From positions 186,001-250,000 of the forward strand of contig NZ_DAIRVK010000003.1 in the NCBI RefSeq assembly GCF_036802865.1: DNA of 64,000 nucleotides, written 5' to 3'. Positions 17,806 through 26,842 of the stretch are shown one piece after another; position 1 is the first letter of the stretch, and each line of letters begins with the position of its first letter. The notes under the pieces were generated by a model, which saw nothing but the letters and a program-made list of their open reading frames with translations, was not told where the DNA came from and did no database searches. This stretch comes from Sulfurospirillum sp036802865. Its GTDB lineage: Bacteria; Campylobacterota; Campylobacteria; Campylobacterales; Sulfurospirillaceae. The position numbers and the translations under genes were made by a program.

Positions 17806-19071
17806 TTATCTAATTCTTGATAATATTTTGATTAGTTTTCCAAAACGCGTACTGCAAGTTAAGTGCTTTTCAAAAAATATTAAAATTCTGCTACTTTCAA
17901 TATTTTGTAATCGTTTTTTCATGTCATTAGCCCAATCTGACATTTGCATTAATTCATGTTGCTTTTTTTGAAGTTGGTGACTCAATGATTGTCCCCAATC
18001 TGATATTTGCATCAATTCATGTTGCTTTTTTTGAAGTTGATGATTCAATGCTTCCAACTGATCATTGAGTTCGCGTTTATTATTTTCAAGGTCTATAACA
18101 CGTTGATTTAATCCTTGCCCCCAATCTGACATTTCCATAAGAAGCTCTTGCTTTTCTATAATCATTTGATCTCTTATTTCTAATTGATCCGACTGTGATT
18201 TTATATGCTTGGAAATTCGTTGAATATCTTTATTGAATTCTTGAATATCCTTATTTTGTCTTTCAATAATTTTAAGTGACTCAAAGAAAAGTAATTTTTT
18301 ATACTTTTTCAGCATTTCACGATAGTATATTTCTACATTGTCAGGAATTTTTTTGGTTAGTACAGAAAAGTCCAATGTATTAGCCTCTTTTGAAATAATC
18401 AAAAATTCTCTATAATAAGGCTTGTTAAAGTCATAATCCACTAAATTTTTATTAAATTCTCGACTCATTTCAAATAAAATGTTATGCAATTCTAAAGAAT
18501 CCCATGTGGGGATTAATAAATTCATCATCTCTTGAAGCCATGGGGCATAACCATGCCCTATAGAAGAACACTCCCAGCCTAAAGCTTTAAATTTTGCCTT
18601 GATTTGCTCAACAGAAGGCAATGAATAAGTAAAATGTTCTTCCAACCATGGATAATCAATACCATAAGTTTTTTTATAAGATTCATTCACACTTTCATCT
18701 ATCTGCGTTGAGGGTTTATTCTCACTTGTAGGGAATGCTAAAATGATACAATTTTCTGCTAACTCACAAAGTCTTTCAATAAAGCTATTTCGTATAGCAA
18801 AGGGAATATGCTCAAGCACATCAATAGCAGCCACGAAATCAAATTTTTTATTATTTAGCTTTTCTGAAAAAATATTGCCTTTGATGATATTCATACTCTC
18901 ATTTTTAGATATCAATGGATCTACATAAGTTACATGCTCACTATCAATAATAGAGCCAAGTAAACATTCAGGTCCACTTCCGACATCTAAAAGAGTGTTA
19001 ATTTTGTTAAATTTTAGTAAATTCAATATTTTTTTTAGTGCATTATATCTACTATACTGATCAAATAGCAT
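17806..19071 (-). CDS. SAM-dependent methyltransferase with C-terminal coiled coil (WbdD-like architecture)
   Basis: The 421-residue protein has a class I methyltransferase domain at residues about 30-220: TLLDVGSGPECLLGSI, then FVAAIDVLEHIPFAIR. From about residue 255 it is strongly helical and charged, with three MSDW-type units (LLMEMSDWGQGLNQ, ELMQISDWGQSLSH, ELMQMSDWANDMKKRLQ). It ends in an amphipathic basic tail (LIKILSRIR). A terminal modifying enzyme with a coiled-coil ruler is the layout of WbdD, which stops O-antigen growth in ABC-transporter systems. Here the kinase domain is absent. It overlaps the carbamoyltransferase by 11 bp and lies in the same operon as Wzm/Wzt. The chain-length role is inference. 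Confidence 0.82.
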   Translation of the reverse strand: MLFDQYSRYNALKKILNLLKFNKINTLLDVGSGPECLLGSIIDSEHVTYVDPLISKNESMNIIKGNIFSEKLNNKKFDFVAAIDVLEHIPFAIRNSFIERLCELAENCIILAFPTSENKPSTQIDESVNESYKKTYGIDYPWLEEHFTYSLPSVEQIKAKFKALGWECSSIGHGYAPWLQEMMNLLIPTWDSLELHNILFEMSREFNKNLVDYDFNKPYYREFLIISKEANTLDFSVLTKKIPDNVEIYYREMLKKYKKLLFFESLKIIERQNKDIQEFNKDIQRISKHIKSQSDQLEIRDQMIIEKQELLMEMSDWGQGLNQRVIDLENNKRELNDQLEALNHQLQKKQHELMQISDWGQSLSHQLQKKQHELMQMSDWANDMKKRLQNIESSRILIFFEKHLTCSTRFGKLIKILSRIR

Positions 19072-20758
19072 TTGTTGGTTTCCTTAATAAATATGGACCT
19101 ATCGCCAATGCATCAAGTTCTGTATTAGCAAACATATCTAAGGCTTCCTTTGGAGTATTAATAATCGGCTCACCTTTTCTATTCATTGAAGTATTATTTA
19201 CAACACTTATACCTGATAGCTGACCAAATTTACTAATCATGTCATAATACAATTCATTATCTTCTTTTTTTACAGTCTGCACTCTAATAGTATTATCAAT
19301 ATGCATTGAGCCAACAATATTTTGTTGAGCTTTTTTTGGTACATCAAATGTAATAGTCATAAATGGAGAATGTATATCACATCCTATATACTTTAGTCTT
19401 TCTTCATATAGTATAGAAGGAGCAAATGGTCGCCATGGCTCTCTAAATTTTACTTTAATATTTACATTATTTTTATCCTCTAAAGAAGTTGGATTTGACA
19501 ATATAGATCTAGCTCCTAATGCTCTTGCACCACCTTCCATTTTACCTTGAAACCATGCAACAATTTTATGTTCATGTAAAAGCTTTGCAACTTCTTGTGC
19601 TAAATCATCTGGTTCTTCAATCACATATGGGGAATCTTTTAATGCTGCAAATATTTCAAATGGTGAAAATTCAGGGCCTGTATATATCGTAGTTATAGGC
19701 TTTATTTTATTATATCCATACAGATTTTCATACCACATAGCTGCACCAATAGCACAACCTGCATCATTAGAAACAGGGAAAGCATAGATATCTTCTAGAT
19801 TTAGAGCTTTATATATTTTTCCATTCATTTTCGAATTTTGAGCTACCCCACCAGCCAAACATAATTTTTTTATACCTGTTTCATTAATAAAATGAGATAT
19901 ATACTTAATAACTATTCGTTCAAGGAATGCTTGTAATGAAGCTGCTATATTTTCATCTATCCCATTTCTAGGGTCTGGATTAAAATCACGAGGAGGTCCA
20001 AACGCCTTAATTAAAGGAGATTTAATATCATCACATAGAGGATCAATTAGAGAATTAAAAGATATTTCAGGCATTAAACTAAACTTAAAATCTTCTTGTT
20101 TAATTAATGAATTAAAAAAGTCAGAGTAAACATCCTTACCATAAGCAGCTAAGCCCATTACTGTACCTTCTCCATCAAAAGGTGTGTATCCTAAATATTT
20201 AGTCACACTTGCATATAATAGTCCTAAACTAGTTGGGAGTAATATCTCATCCAAAATCTCTATTTGGGTACCAATACCTTTAGCAATGACCATGCTGTTT
20301 GTATCACCCCTGCCATCAATGGACAATATTAGTGCTTCGGAAAAACCACTTCCAAAAAAAGTACTTGCTAAATGCGCTTCATGATGAGGAGCAAAAATAG
20401 CCTCTTTAATACCTTTTTCTTTAGCAAATCTTAAAAAATTGTTTTTAGCATTAAAAAAAATAGAGTTATGCTTAGCTTTTAACTCAATATTTTTATCCAT
20501 TAAGCTTTTATATGGCTCTATCAATTGATCATTATTTATTATAACATCCATATCATGTTCACATACTATTGCATCAATATCTGAAAATTTCAAACCAGCT
20601 TTTTTCATACAAAATTCAATTGATTTTTCCGGAAATATTGTATGAGCATGTTTAATTCGTATTAGCCTTTCTTCCTCAACAAATGCAACTAATTCTCCAT
20701 CAATTAATAATGCAGCTGATGTATCATGAAAAAATCCAGTTATACCTAATATGTTCAT
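19061..20758 (-). CDS. Carbamoyltransferase, NodU/CmcH family
   Basis: The 565-residue protein begins MNILGITGFFHDTSAALLID, the YrdC/HSP70-like N-terminal signature of NodU. It has APHHEAHLASTFFGSGF with the metal-binding histidines, ILSIDGRGDTNSM, KLCLAGGVAQNSKMNGK, and the C-terminal QGKMEGGARALGARSILSNP. Length is normal for the family. It transfers a carbamoyl group from carbamoyl phosphate, through an adenylate, to a sugar hydroxyl. Next to the capping-type methyltransferase and sulfotransferase it may decorate either repeat units or the non-reducing end recognised by Wzt. Confidence 0.92.
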   Translation of the reverse strand: MNILGITGFFHDTSAALLIDGELVAFVEEERLIRIKHAHTIFPEKSIEFCMKKAGLKFSDIDAIVCEHDMDVIINNDQLIEPYKSLMDKNIELKAKHNSIFFNAKNNFLRFAKEKGIKEAIFAPHHEAHLASTFFGSGFSEALILSIDGRGDTNSMVIAKGIGTQIEILDEILLPTSLGLLYASVTKYLGYTPFDGEGTVMGLAAYGKDVYSDFFNSLIKQEDFKFSLMPEISFNSLIDPLCDDIKSPLIKAFGPPRDFNPDPRNGIDENIAASLQAFLERIVIKYISHFINETGIKKLCLAGGVAQNSKMNGKIYKALNLEDIYAFPVSNDAGCAIGAAMWYENLYGYNKIKPITTIYTGPEFSPFEIFAALKDSPYVIEEPDDLAQEVAKLLHEHKIVAWFQGKMEGGARALGARSILSNPTSLEDKNNVNIKVKFREPWRPFAPSILYEERLKYIGCDIHSPFMTITFDVPKKAQQNIVGSMHIDNTIRVQTVKKEDNELYYDMISKFGQLSGISVVNNTSMNRKGEPIINTPKEALDMFANTELDALAIGPYLLRKPTNAI

Positions 20759-20822
20759 ATTGATCCTCTTAATTTAGTATCCAAGTTTTTGCAAATTTTT
20801 AAAATAGTTTTTATAGTTATTT

Positions 20823-21617
20823 TTACCATTGATAATCTTTCTCATATTTAAGAGTTATCAAATCCTGACCTATACTTTTTTTACATAATGCTTTATGCAA
20901 CTCAGTATAATAATTTTTGTAATCGCCAATAATGCCTTTTCTAAAATGAGATGCTTTATCCTCTTCACCAGGATTTCTTCCATTGGAAAATTTCGAAAAT
21001 GAGAACTCTGATAATGTATGCTTTAACTTTTCATCGTTTAAATCTAGTTTTTTTTCAATAAAAATATTTTTGATAGTATCAAAGGGATTTACAAAAAAAT
21101 CTTCATATTTTATTGAGCAAACATCTTTATTTGTAATCCAGGCTAAAGTATTTTTTGTAAAATAGGCAGCCCCACCATAATCTACTAATTCATTATCTAT
21201 AGTAGTTATCAATCCACCACTTAACATCAATGCAACAGCATCACTTTCTGACATACGTGATAAAGTATTATGTAATGCATGATGAGTTAATGCATTTTTA
21301 ATATAAAAAGTCGCTGACAATTGAGCATCTCTTGGATCTCTATAAAGGTGTATTGTTAATGTTTCCTTATTTTCAATGATAGCCTGTATTTCATCGGTTA
21401 GTTGATAATGAGCACATAAAATTTGTCCGTCCTTCAATTCTAAGTAAGTTTTGTCAAATTTGTATGGATCCCATTCAGGAGCCCTTGGCACTAAACCATC
21501 TGCAAACCTTGGCTCTATCTTTTCAAAATTAAATAACTTCGCTAAAAAATCAAAAAAAAATGTTGTTCCAGACCTTGGCATTGTTGTTAAAAGGATTCTT
21601 TTTATATTTTTGGACAT
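20823..21617 (-). CDS. PAPS-dependent sulfotransferase
   Basis: About 264 residues. The 5'-phosphosulfate loop is at the start, RILLTTMPRSGTTFFFDFL; the 3'-phosphate-binding element is TIHLYRDPRDAQLSA near residue 108. The late KFSNGRNPGEEDKASHFRKG matches the family's final RKGxxGDW-like region (FRKGIIGDYKNYY). It should transfer sulfate from PAPS to a carbohydrate. The ATG at 21617 has a strong GGAGG 4 nt upstream and overlaps the Wzt stop by ATGA. The APS kinases and CysQ a few genes upstream supply the donor and clear its by-product, so sulfation of this polysaccharide is well supported by context. Confidence 0.9.
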   Translation of the reverse strand: MSKNIKRILLTTMPRSGTTFFFDFLAKLFNFEKIEPRFADGLVPRAPEWDPYKFDKTYLELKDGQILCAHYQLTDEIQAIIENKETLTIHLYRDPRDAQLSATFYIKNALTHHALHNTLSRMSESDAVALMLSGGLITTIDNELVDYGGAAYFTKNTLAWITNKDVCSIKYEDFFVNPFDTIKNIFIEKKLDLNDEKLKHTLSEFSFSKFSNGRNPGEEDKASHFRKGIIGDYKNYYTELHKALCKKSIGQDLITLKYEKDYQW

Positions 21618-22891
21618 CAATCCTCCACTAAATAATTTGTATCTAAGCTCATCAATACATGAATTTGCTTCTTAGAATATAATTCAATACATATTGCATT
21701 TTCAACCCTATCTAACAACTCAATACTCTCTTCTGTTAACATTCCTACAGTAGGTGTAAATGTATATTGCCCTGGATGCAGAAACGGAATTTTTATTTCG
21801 ATTTTAATAGTTCTCTTTGCTCTAATACCTATACTACCTATTTTTGTTTGTTCCATTTCATTATTGTTACTAGCTATTTCGATACCTTTGGAGGTTTTTA
21901 GGATATAGCCAACTGTTAGGTTATGAATGTGGTAATCCGTAGTATTTTGAAAAGTCATTCTTAAAATAATAGTTGAATTATTATTTATACTTTGAATTGG
22001 ATTCATATTTTTGTCATATAATCCAATTCCTAATACTTGGCAACGTTGGTTTCCAAGTCTTTTTTGGAGATTTGGAATATAATTTTCTTCATTTTCTTTT
22101 AGATAATAAAAAAAATTTCGATTTATATTATTTTCACTTGATTGATTGATTCGCCTCTGAAATATATGTGCCAAATAATTATCAGTTACCTCTATCGCAT
22201 TTCCTTGAATAACCAACTTGCCATTGTTTATAAATAATGCCTTATCGCAAATATTCTTTATGATTGTGCTATCATGTGAAACAAATAAAATTGTTTTCCC
22301 ACTATTTTTTAAATTCTTTAAATGAGCCATGCATTTTTGAACAAAAAAGACATCTCCGACAGCTAAGGCTTCATCCACAATCAAAATATCAGGATCAACA
22401 TTGATTGCTATTGCAAATGCAAGTCGCGCAAACATTCCACTACTATAAGATTTAACCGGCTGATGTATAAAATCACCAATATCTGCAAAGGCCAAAATTT
22501 CGTCTACTTTTTGGTTTATTTCATCACGGCTGTAGTACATGAGAGTACCTTGAAGATATATATTTTCTATCCCAGTATATTCAGGATTAAAGCCAGCTCC
22601 TAATTCCAAAAGTGAAGCTATACGTCCATTAACATTTACACTGCCAGATGTTGGAGTTATAACTCCTGTAATAATTTTTAAAAGTGTACTTTTACCTGCT
22701 CCATTTTGTCCGATAATCCCAACTGTTTCGCCTCTTTTTATTTCAAAGTTTATATTGTCTAATGCATAAAAAGGCTTATGATATTGCTTTTTCAAAGGGT
22801 GCAACGCTTCTTTAAGCATATCAATGGGTTTATCATAAAGTTTATATATTTTTGTCAGATGATTAACTTTAATCGCTGTTGATTTTAGCAT
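21617..22891 (-). CDS. wzt: ABC polysaccharide exporter ATPase with C-terminal carbohydrate-binding domain (Wzt)
   Basis: Residues 1-240 are the ATPase: Walker A GIIGQNGAGKSTLLKI, signature SYSSGMFARLAFAIA, Walker B DILIVDEALAVGD and a His-loop FVSHDSTI. Residues about 265-424 form an extra beta-rich domain, as in Wzt proteins of E. coli O8/O9a, where it binds the capped non-reducing end of the glycan. The 424-residue length matches that long form rather than the short KpsT/TagH type. The stop overlaps the sulfotransferase start and the start overlaps the Wzm stop. The presence of this domain is the main reason to expect a defined terminal cap on the polymer. Confidence 0.93.
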   Translation of the reverse strand: MLKSTAIKVNHLTKIYKLYDKPIDMLKEALHPLKKQYHKPFYALDNINFEIKRGETVGIIGQNGAGKSTLLKIITGVITPTSGSVNVNGRIASLLELGAGFNPEYTGIENIYLQGTLMYYSRDEINQKVDEILAFADIGDFIHQPVKSYSSGMFARLAFAIAINVDPDILIVDEALAVGDVFFVQKCMAHLKNLKNSGKTILFVSHDSTIIKNICDKALFINNGKLVIQGNAIEVTDNYLAHIFQRRINQSSENNINRNFFYYLKENEENYIPNLQKRLGNQRCQVLGIGLYDKNMNPIQSINNNSTIILRMTFQNTTDYHIHNLTVGYILKTSKGIEIASNNNEMEQTKIGSIGIRAKRTIKIEIKIPFLHPGQYTFTPTVGMLTEESIELLDRVENAICIELYSKKQIHVLMSLDTNYLVED

Positions 22892-23700
22892 TAGATAACA
22901 TCCGCAAAGTGAGGTCTTAGTCTTCTAAAAATAATTGCACCTGCTATAAAAACAACTAAAGATATACCCCAAAATTGTAAGGTTTCAAGTGGCTTTTCCC
23001 AAAACCATATATGATTTATGAATGTATCACGATAGCCTTGCGTTATATAGTAAGCTGGATTTAATTTGAACCATACTAGATATGTTTGAGGAATCATATC
23101 TAATGACCAAAAAATAGGAGTTAACCAAAAACCAAATTGCATTGCCATCCCAATAAGTTGTTCTAGGTCGCGAAAGAAAACAATGATACTACTTGTTATC
23201 CAAGCAACACCTAGTAAAAAAACGAGTGTCGCAAAAAAATAATAGATGATTTGTAGCCAAAAAAGCGTAGGCTCAAAGCTATAAGCTAAGTACATGAACA
23301 TCATGAAAAAAATGAAAAAAAGATGAATAGTAGCTGATGAAATGATTTTTACTATGGGTAACAAGTGTATTCTAAATACAATTTTTTTTACTAAATACGC
23401 ATTATCTAAAATAGCTTTTGACGAAGAAACTACCGCTTCAGCAATAAAAAACCAAGGTAAAATACCAGCAACAAGCCATAAAATAAAAGGAGTCCCTTCT
23501 ATAGGAGTTGCTCTAAATCCGACTTGAAATACAAACCAAAAAATAAGAATGGTTATTGTTGGTTGAATAAATGCCCAAAAAATACCAAGATAGTTATTTA
23601 AATAGCGTGATTTGAAATCATTTTTTACTAATTCAGCAAGCAATTGTCGATTTTGATAAATATCCCGTAAAAAACGATAAAGCATCTTAATATATTTCAT
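22891..23700 (-). CDS. wzm: ABC polysaccharide exporter permease (Wzm)
   Basis: About 269 residues with six predicted membrane helices. The N-terminal amphipathic segment ELVKNDFKSRYLNNYLGIFW is the ABC-2 type Wzm/TagG signature (KRDxKxRYxxSxLGxxW), followed by GILPWFFIAEAVVSSSKAIL. The frame extends upstream, but the ATG at 23700 overlaps the CysQ stop as ATGA and yields the usual start MKYIKMLYRFLRDIY. With Wzt it exports the lipid-linked glycan across the inner membrane. No Wzx/Wzy pair is seen, so polymerisation should be complete in the cytoplasm. Confidence 0.93.
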   Translation of the reverse strand: MKYIKMLYRFLRDIYQNRQLLAELVKNDFKSRYLNNYLGIFWAFIQPTITILIFWFVFQVGFRATPIEGTPFILWLVAGILPWFFIAEAVVSSSKAILDNAYLVKKIVFRIHLLPIVKIISSATIHLFFIFFMMFMYLAYSFEPTLFWLQIIYYFFATLVFLLGVAWITSSIIVFFRDLEQLIGMAMQFGFWLTPIFWSLDMIPQTYLVWFKLNPAYYITQGYRDTFINHIWFWEKPLETLQFWGISLVVFIAGAIIFRRLRPHFADVI

Positions 23701-24491
23701 AATTTTTCTACCACTACAAACCAAGGATTGACTAGCTTTTCTTTGTTGTATTCTAATAAATTATTGCTTTTATACTGATAAACTATTTTTCCGCTTTCTC
23801 GAACAATCGCATCAGCAGCTGCAGTATCCCATTCCATTGTCGGAGCCAAACGAGGATAAACATCAGCAGTACCTTCTGCAACCATGCAAAGTTTTAGTGA
23901 ACTGCCCGTAGAAATTCGCTCAATCTTCTCAGACGGAAGAGCATCAATAAAAGCTTGCGTTTCAGCTGAAAGATGTGATTTAGAAACAACAACGCAGAGT
24001 TTTTTTGCAGGTGAAGTATTGGTCAAAAAAGGCAATTTGATGCCATTTTTGTAAGCACCTTCATTTTTTTTAGCCCAGAAGATTTCACCTAAAGCTGGCG
24101 CATACACAACTCCCAATACAGGAGTCTCGTGATAAATAAGAGCAATATTGATTGTAAATTCTCCATTTTTCTTAATAAATTCCTTTGTTCCATCAATGGG
24201 GTCAATACACCAGTAGTATTCCCATGCTTTACGTATCGAATAAGGAACTTCTTGGTTTTCTTCACTTAAGATAGGCACCAAAGGGTATAATCGTTGTAAA
24301 GAATCACAAATAATGCTATTGGCTTTTTTATCGGCTTGTGTCAATGGACTATCATCTGCTTTATACTCTATTGTAAAATCTGTTTGATAGATTTGCATAA
24401 CTGCAGTACCTGCTACAATAGCGATATCCTTAATAGCTTCAATATCTATCGAAACTAAAAAATTATGATTCAATTTCTTCCTTTTTTTCAT
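23697..24491 (-). CDS. cysQ: 3'(2'),5'-bisphosphate nucleotidase CysQ
   Basis: A member of the inositol-monophosphatase superfamily of about 264 residues. The metal-binding sets are present: ILSEENQEVPY, the hallmark IDPIDGTKEFIKKNGEFT, and MEWDTAAADAIV near the C-terminus. CysQ hydrolyses PAP, the by-product of sulfotransferases, to AMP. It is placed between the exporter and the APS-kinase block, which fits recycling for a sulfated product. The ATG at 24491 is preceded by a possible TTG start at 24494 and overlaps the upstream gene by 29 bp; the first 14 residues are an extension relative to typical CysQ, so the exact start is uncertain. Confidence 0.92.
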   Translation of the reverse strand: MKKRKKLNHNFLVSIDIEAIKDIAIVAGTAVMQIYQTDFTIEYKADDSPLTQADKKANSIICDSLQRLYPLVPILSEENQEVPYSIRKAWEYYWCIDPIDGTKEFIKKNGEFTINIALIYHETPVLGVVYAPALGEIFWAKKNEGAYKNGIKLPFLTNTSPAKKLCVVVSKSHLSAETQAFIDALPSEKIERISTGSSLKLCMVAEGTADVYPRLAPTMEWDTAAADAIVRESGKIVYQYKSNNLLEYNKEKLVNPWFVVVEKL

Positions 24492-25206
24492 CAATATAAT
24501 GGAAAATTGCTTCTTTAATACTCTCTAGTTTATTTGGATTTCCTTGAAGTGTAGCAAAATGTTTATGCGCATCTTCATTTTTTTCAATATGTATATGAGC
24601 AATCGCTGAACAAATATCTAAAAATACACTATAGGGAACATCATCCCCTCGTTTTAAAAAATAAATTGCTCGTTGTAAAGAAACAAAAGGATTATTGCTA
24701 ATTCTTGATAAATGATTTATTTTTGTATTGATGTAATGCACAAACTCAGCACGCATATCACATTCAATTACTTTTAGTACCCTATAACGTGTATCATAAT
24801 GGCATTCAAATGCAATTTTCGTTGAATCAAAATCAAAACCATCAACAACTTGCGTCAACGTTGCATTGTCAAATCGTTCTCTGTATATCAATTGATAGAT
24901 ATCATTTTTATACCTATACGTATAAGAATTATTTTCATATTCGAAATACTCCCTATTTAAGGCATCATGAACGATTTCTCGTTCATCTTTCGAAGGAAAA
25001 AAAAGATCCAAATCTCTGAATGTATCAGCCTTTATACAAGAACCAGCTAAGTAAAAACGTATGGTTTCTTGCTCAATATCTTTAATTAAAAGTCTTTGAA
25101 AAAAACTATTGAGCTTTAATATAATATTATCCAAACGGTAATCAAACTGTAATGCCGTATCATAGTGAATAAAACTTTCATAACGTTTCCAAAAATCAAA
25201 TATCAT
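24463..25206 (-). CDS. Nucleotidyltransferase-fold protein of unknown function in the sulfation block
   Basis: The 247-residue protein has a pol-beta-type nucleotidyltransferase signature near residue 55: FYLAGSCIKADTFRDLDLFF, i.e. G-S-x8-D-L-D, with a likely later acidic partner in GFDFDSTKIAF. A helical C-terminal part contains LQRAIYFLKRGD, similar to the RNA-binding end of CCA-adding-like enzymes. It overlaps the DUF2061-APS kinase gene by 4 bp and cysQ by 29 bp, so it belongs to the PAPS-forming group. It is not CysD or CysN, which have other folds. Its role in sulfate activation, if any, is unknown; a nucleotide-transfer or sugar-activation role is possible. Confidence 0.65.
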   Translation of the reverse strand: MIFDFWKRYESFIHYDTALQFDYRLDNIILKLNSFFQRLLIKDIEQETIRFYLAGSCIKADTFRDLDLFFPSKDEREIVHDALNREYFEYENNSYTYRYKNDIYQLIYRERFDNATLTQVVDGFDFDSTKIAFECHYDTRYRVLKVIECDMRAEFVHYINTKINHLSRISNNPFVSLQRAIYFLKRGDDVPYSVFLDICSAIAHIHIEKNEDAHKHFATLQGNPNKLESIKEAIFHYIDEKKEEIES

Positions 25207-25928
25207 TTGATATATCTCTTTTTAATAAATTTAATAATATGTTCAGCCGCTTCTTCCGCAGAAACCTCATCTGTATCAATGACGATATCAGCATGCTTTG
25301 GTTCTTCATACACATCACTGATACCTGTAAAATTTTGGTATTCTCCACAGATAGCTTTTTCATACACGTGCTTATAGTCTCTTTTTTTGCATGTTTCAAT
25401 ATCTGCTTTGATGTAAACAATAATATTGTTTTTCACCATGTTAGCAATAATTTCTCTCGATTCTTCATAAGGCGATACAAACGATGCCACGGTGGAAATA
25501 GCATTTTTTTGCAAAGTACAAATAAGATGTCCAACTCTATGTAGATGCTGATTTCTAGAATTTCGTGTAAAACCAATATCTGGAATCAGCTCGCGAATAT
25601 CTTTAGAATCAATGCGCTCAAGAGGGATATCTAATTGTCTTAATTTTTGATGCACCAAATCGCCAACAGTCGTTTTACCACAAAGAGGTAATCCTGTAAG
25701 CCAAATGTTAAAAGGCTCAATTTTTTTTCTGCCCCATCTCACTTTGAGCCAAACACGTTCATGTAACCAGTACAATCCTATTTTAGAGAATGTTTCTGCA
25801 AGGCCTGTATAAAATGCCAAATCTAAACGACCAACAAAAAGAAACACAATTAACATCGTTGTGCATGTACCAGCCACTCTATAAGTAATTCCTTTAACAA
25901 CTGATCGAATATTCGTTTCTTTTAACAT
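25203..25928 (-). CDS. DUF2061 - adenylylsulfate kinase fusion
   Basis: Residues 1-65 match DUF2061, a short two-helix membrane domain (KGITYRVAGTCTTMLIVFLF, then AFYTGLAETFSKIGLYWLHE). Residues 72-241 are an APS-kinase domain with P-loop LTGLPLCGKTTVGDL, IDSKDIRELIPDIGFTRNSR and the NFTGISDVYEEP lid segment. The P-loop differs from the usual GLSGSGKST, and the classical DGD is replaced by DSK. It should be held at the inner membrane. Either it makes PAPS close to the exporter, or it phosphorylates another adenylylated compound. The canonical CysC directly upstream makes a specialised role plausible. Confidence 0.85.
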   Translation of the reverse strand: MLKETNIRSVVKGITYRVAGTCTTMLIVFLFVGRLDLAFYTGLAETFSKIGLYWLHERVWLKVRWGRKKIEPFNIWLTGLPLCGKTTVGDLVHQKLRQLDIPLERIDSKDIRELIPDIGFTRNSRNQHLHRVGHLICTLQKNAISTVASFVSPYEESREIIANMVKNNIIVYIKADIETCKKRDYKHVYEKAICGEYQNFTGISDVYEEPKHADIVIDTDEVSAEEAAEHIIKFIKKRYIK

Positions 25929-25929
25929 C

Positions 25930-26709
25930 TTAAATTCTCTCGCATTTCCATTCAGGATAATGCTTTAGAATATATCTATTTAAATCAACTTCAGCAAGTG
26001 TATACTTTTTGCTATTCACTTTTATTTCTGTATTTTTTGTTTTGCTCATTGCATTATGTGCATCTTGCTGTGGTAACGTGATTAGTGTAGCAGAAGATAA
26101 ATTTTTATCTTGAATGTAGCCGTTATGAACAAGATAATTTAATATAAAACTACACGCCTCATCTACTGTCATCTGATCACTTTTAACATGAAGCTCAGGG
26201 GTAATTGGCTGTTCATAGGGAGAATCTATACCTGTGAAATTTTTAATCGCACCCTGCCTTACTTTTTTATACAATCCCTTAGGATCTCTTGCTTCACACA
26301 CTTCTAATGGAGCATCAACAAATACTTCAATAAATTCTCCATAAACAACTAAACTTCTTGCAATGTGCCTATCAGCTATAAAAGGCGAAATAAACGCAGA
26401 AATAATAATATGCCCACTTTCAACAAAGAGTTTAGCAACTTCTCCTATACGTCTTATATTTTCAACCCTAGAATGTTCATCAAACCCCAAATCCTTATTG
26501 AGTCCATGACGTATATTATCACCATCTAACACATAGGTTTTATTACCATTTTCAAATAATTTTTGCTCTAAAACATTTGCGATTGTTGACTTTCCGCTAC
26601 CACTTAAGCCTGTTAACCAAATAATACATGGTTTTTGTTGGTAATGTTCAGAACGTTGCTCTTTCGTTATATTAAGTTCATGCCATTGAATATGTTTTGA
26701 ATGTATCAT
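25930..26709 (-). CDS. cysC: Adenylylsulfate (APS) kinase CysC with C-terminal extension
   Basis: A canonical APS kinase core spans residues about 25-200: WLTGLSGSGKSTIANVLEQK, VLDGDNIRHGLNKDLGF, the FISPF segment, EVCEARDPKGLYKKVR and KNFTGIDSPYEQP. It phosphorylates APS to PAPS, the sulfate donor. Residues about 205-259 are an extra tail with no domain I recognise. It is separated by one base from the DUF2061-APS kinase gene. ATP sulfurylase (CysDN or Sat) is not in the window and must be encoded elsewhere for the pathway to work. Confidence 0.92.
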   Translation of the reverse strand: MIHSKHIQWHELNITKEQRSEHYQQKPCIIWLTGLSGSGKSTIANVLEQKLFENGNKTYVLDGDNIRHGLNKDLGFDEHSRVENIRRIGEVAKLFVESGHIIISAFISPFIADRHIARSLVVYGEFIEVFVDAPLEVCEARDPKGLYKKVRQGAIKNFTGIDSPYEQPITPELHVKSDQMTVDEACSFILNYLVHNGYIQDKNLSSATLITLPQQDAHNAMSKTKNTEIKVNSKKYTLAEVDLNRYILKHYPEWKCERI

Positions 26710-26842
26710 TTTAATCCTAAAATATCTTTTGTAATGCAGATCAAAGATACAATAAACTGACTATTTATACTATTTAAAGGCATTTTTATTCCTTGCTACT
26801 TTTAGCATATGTATATTTATTATCTATCGAACTATAAAGATC

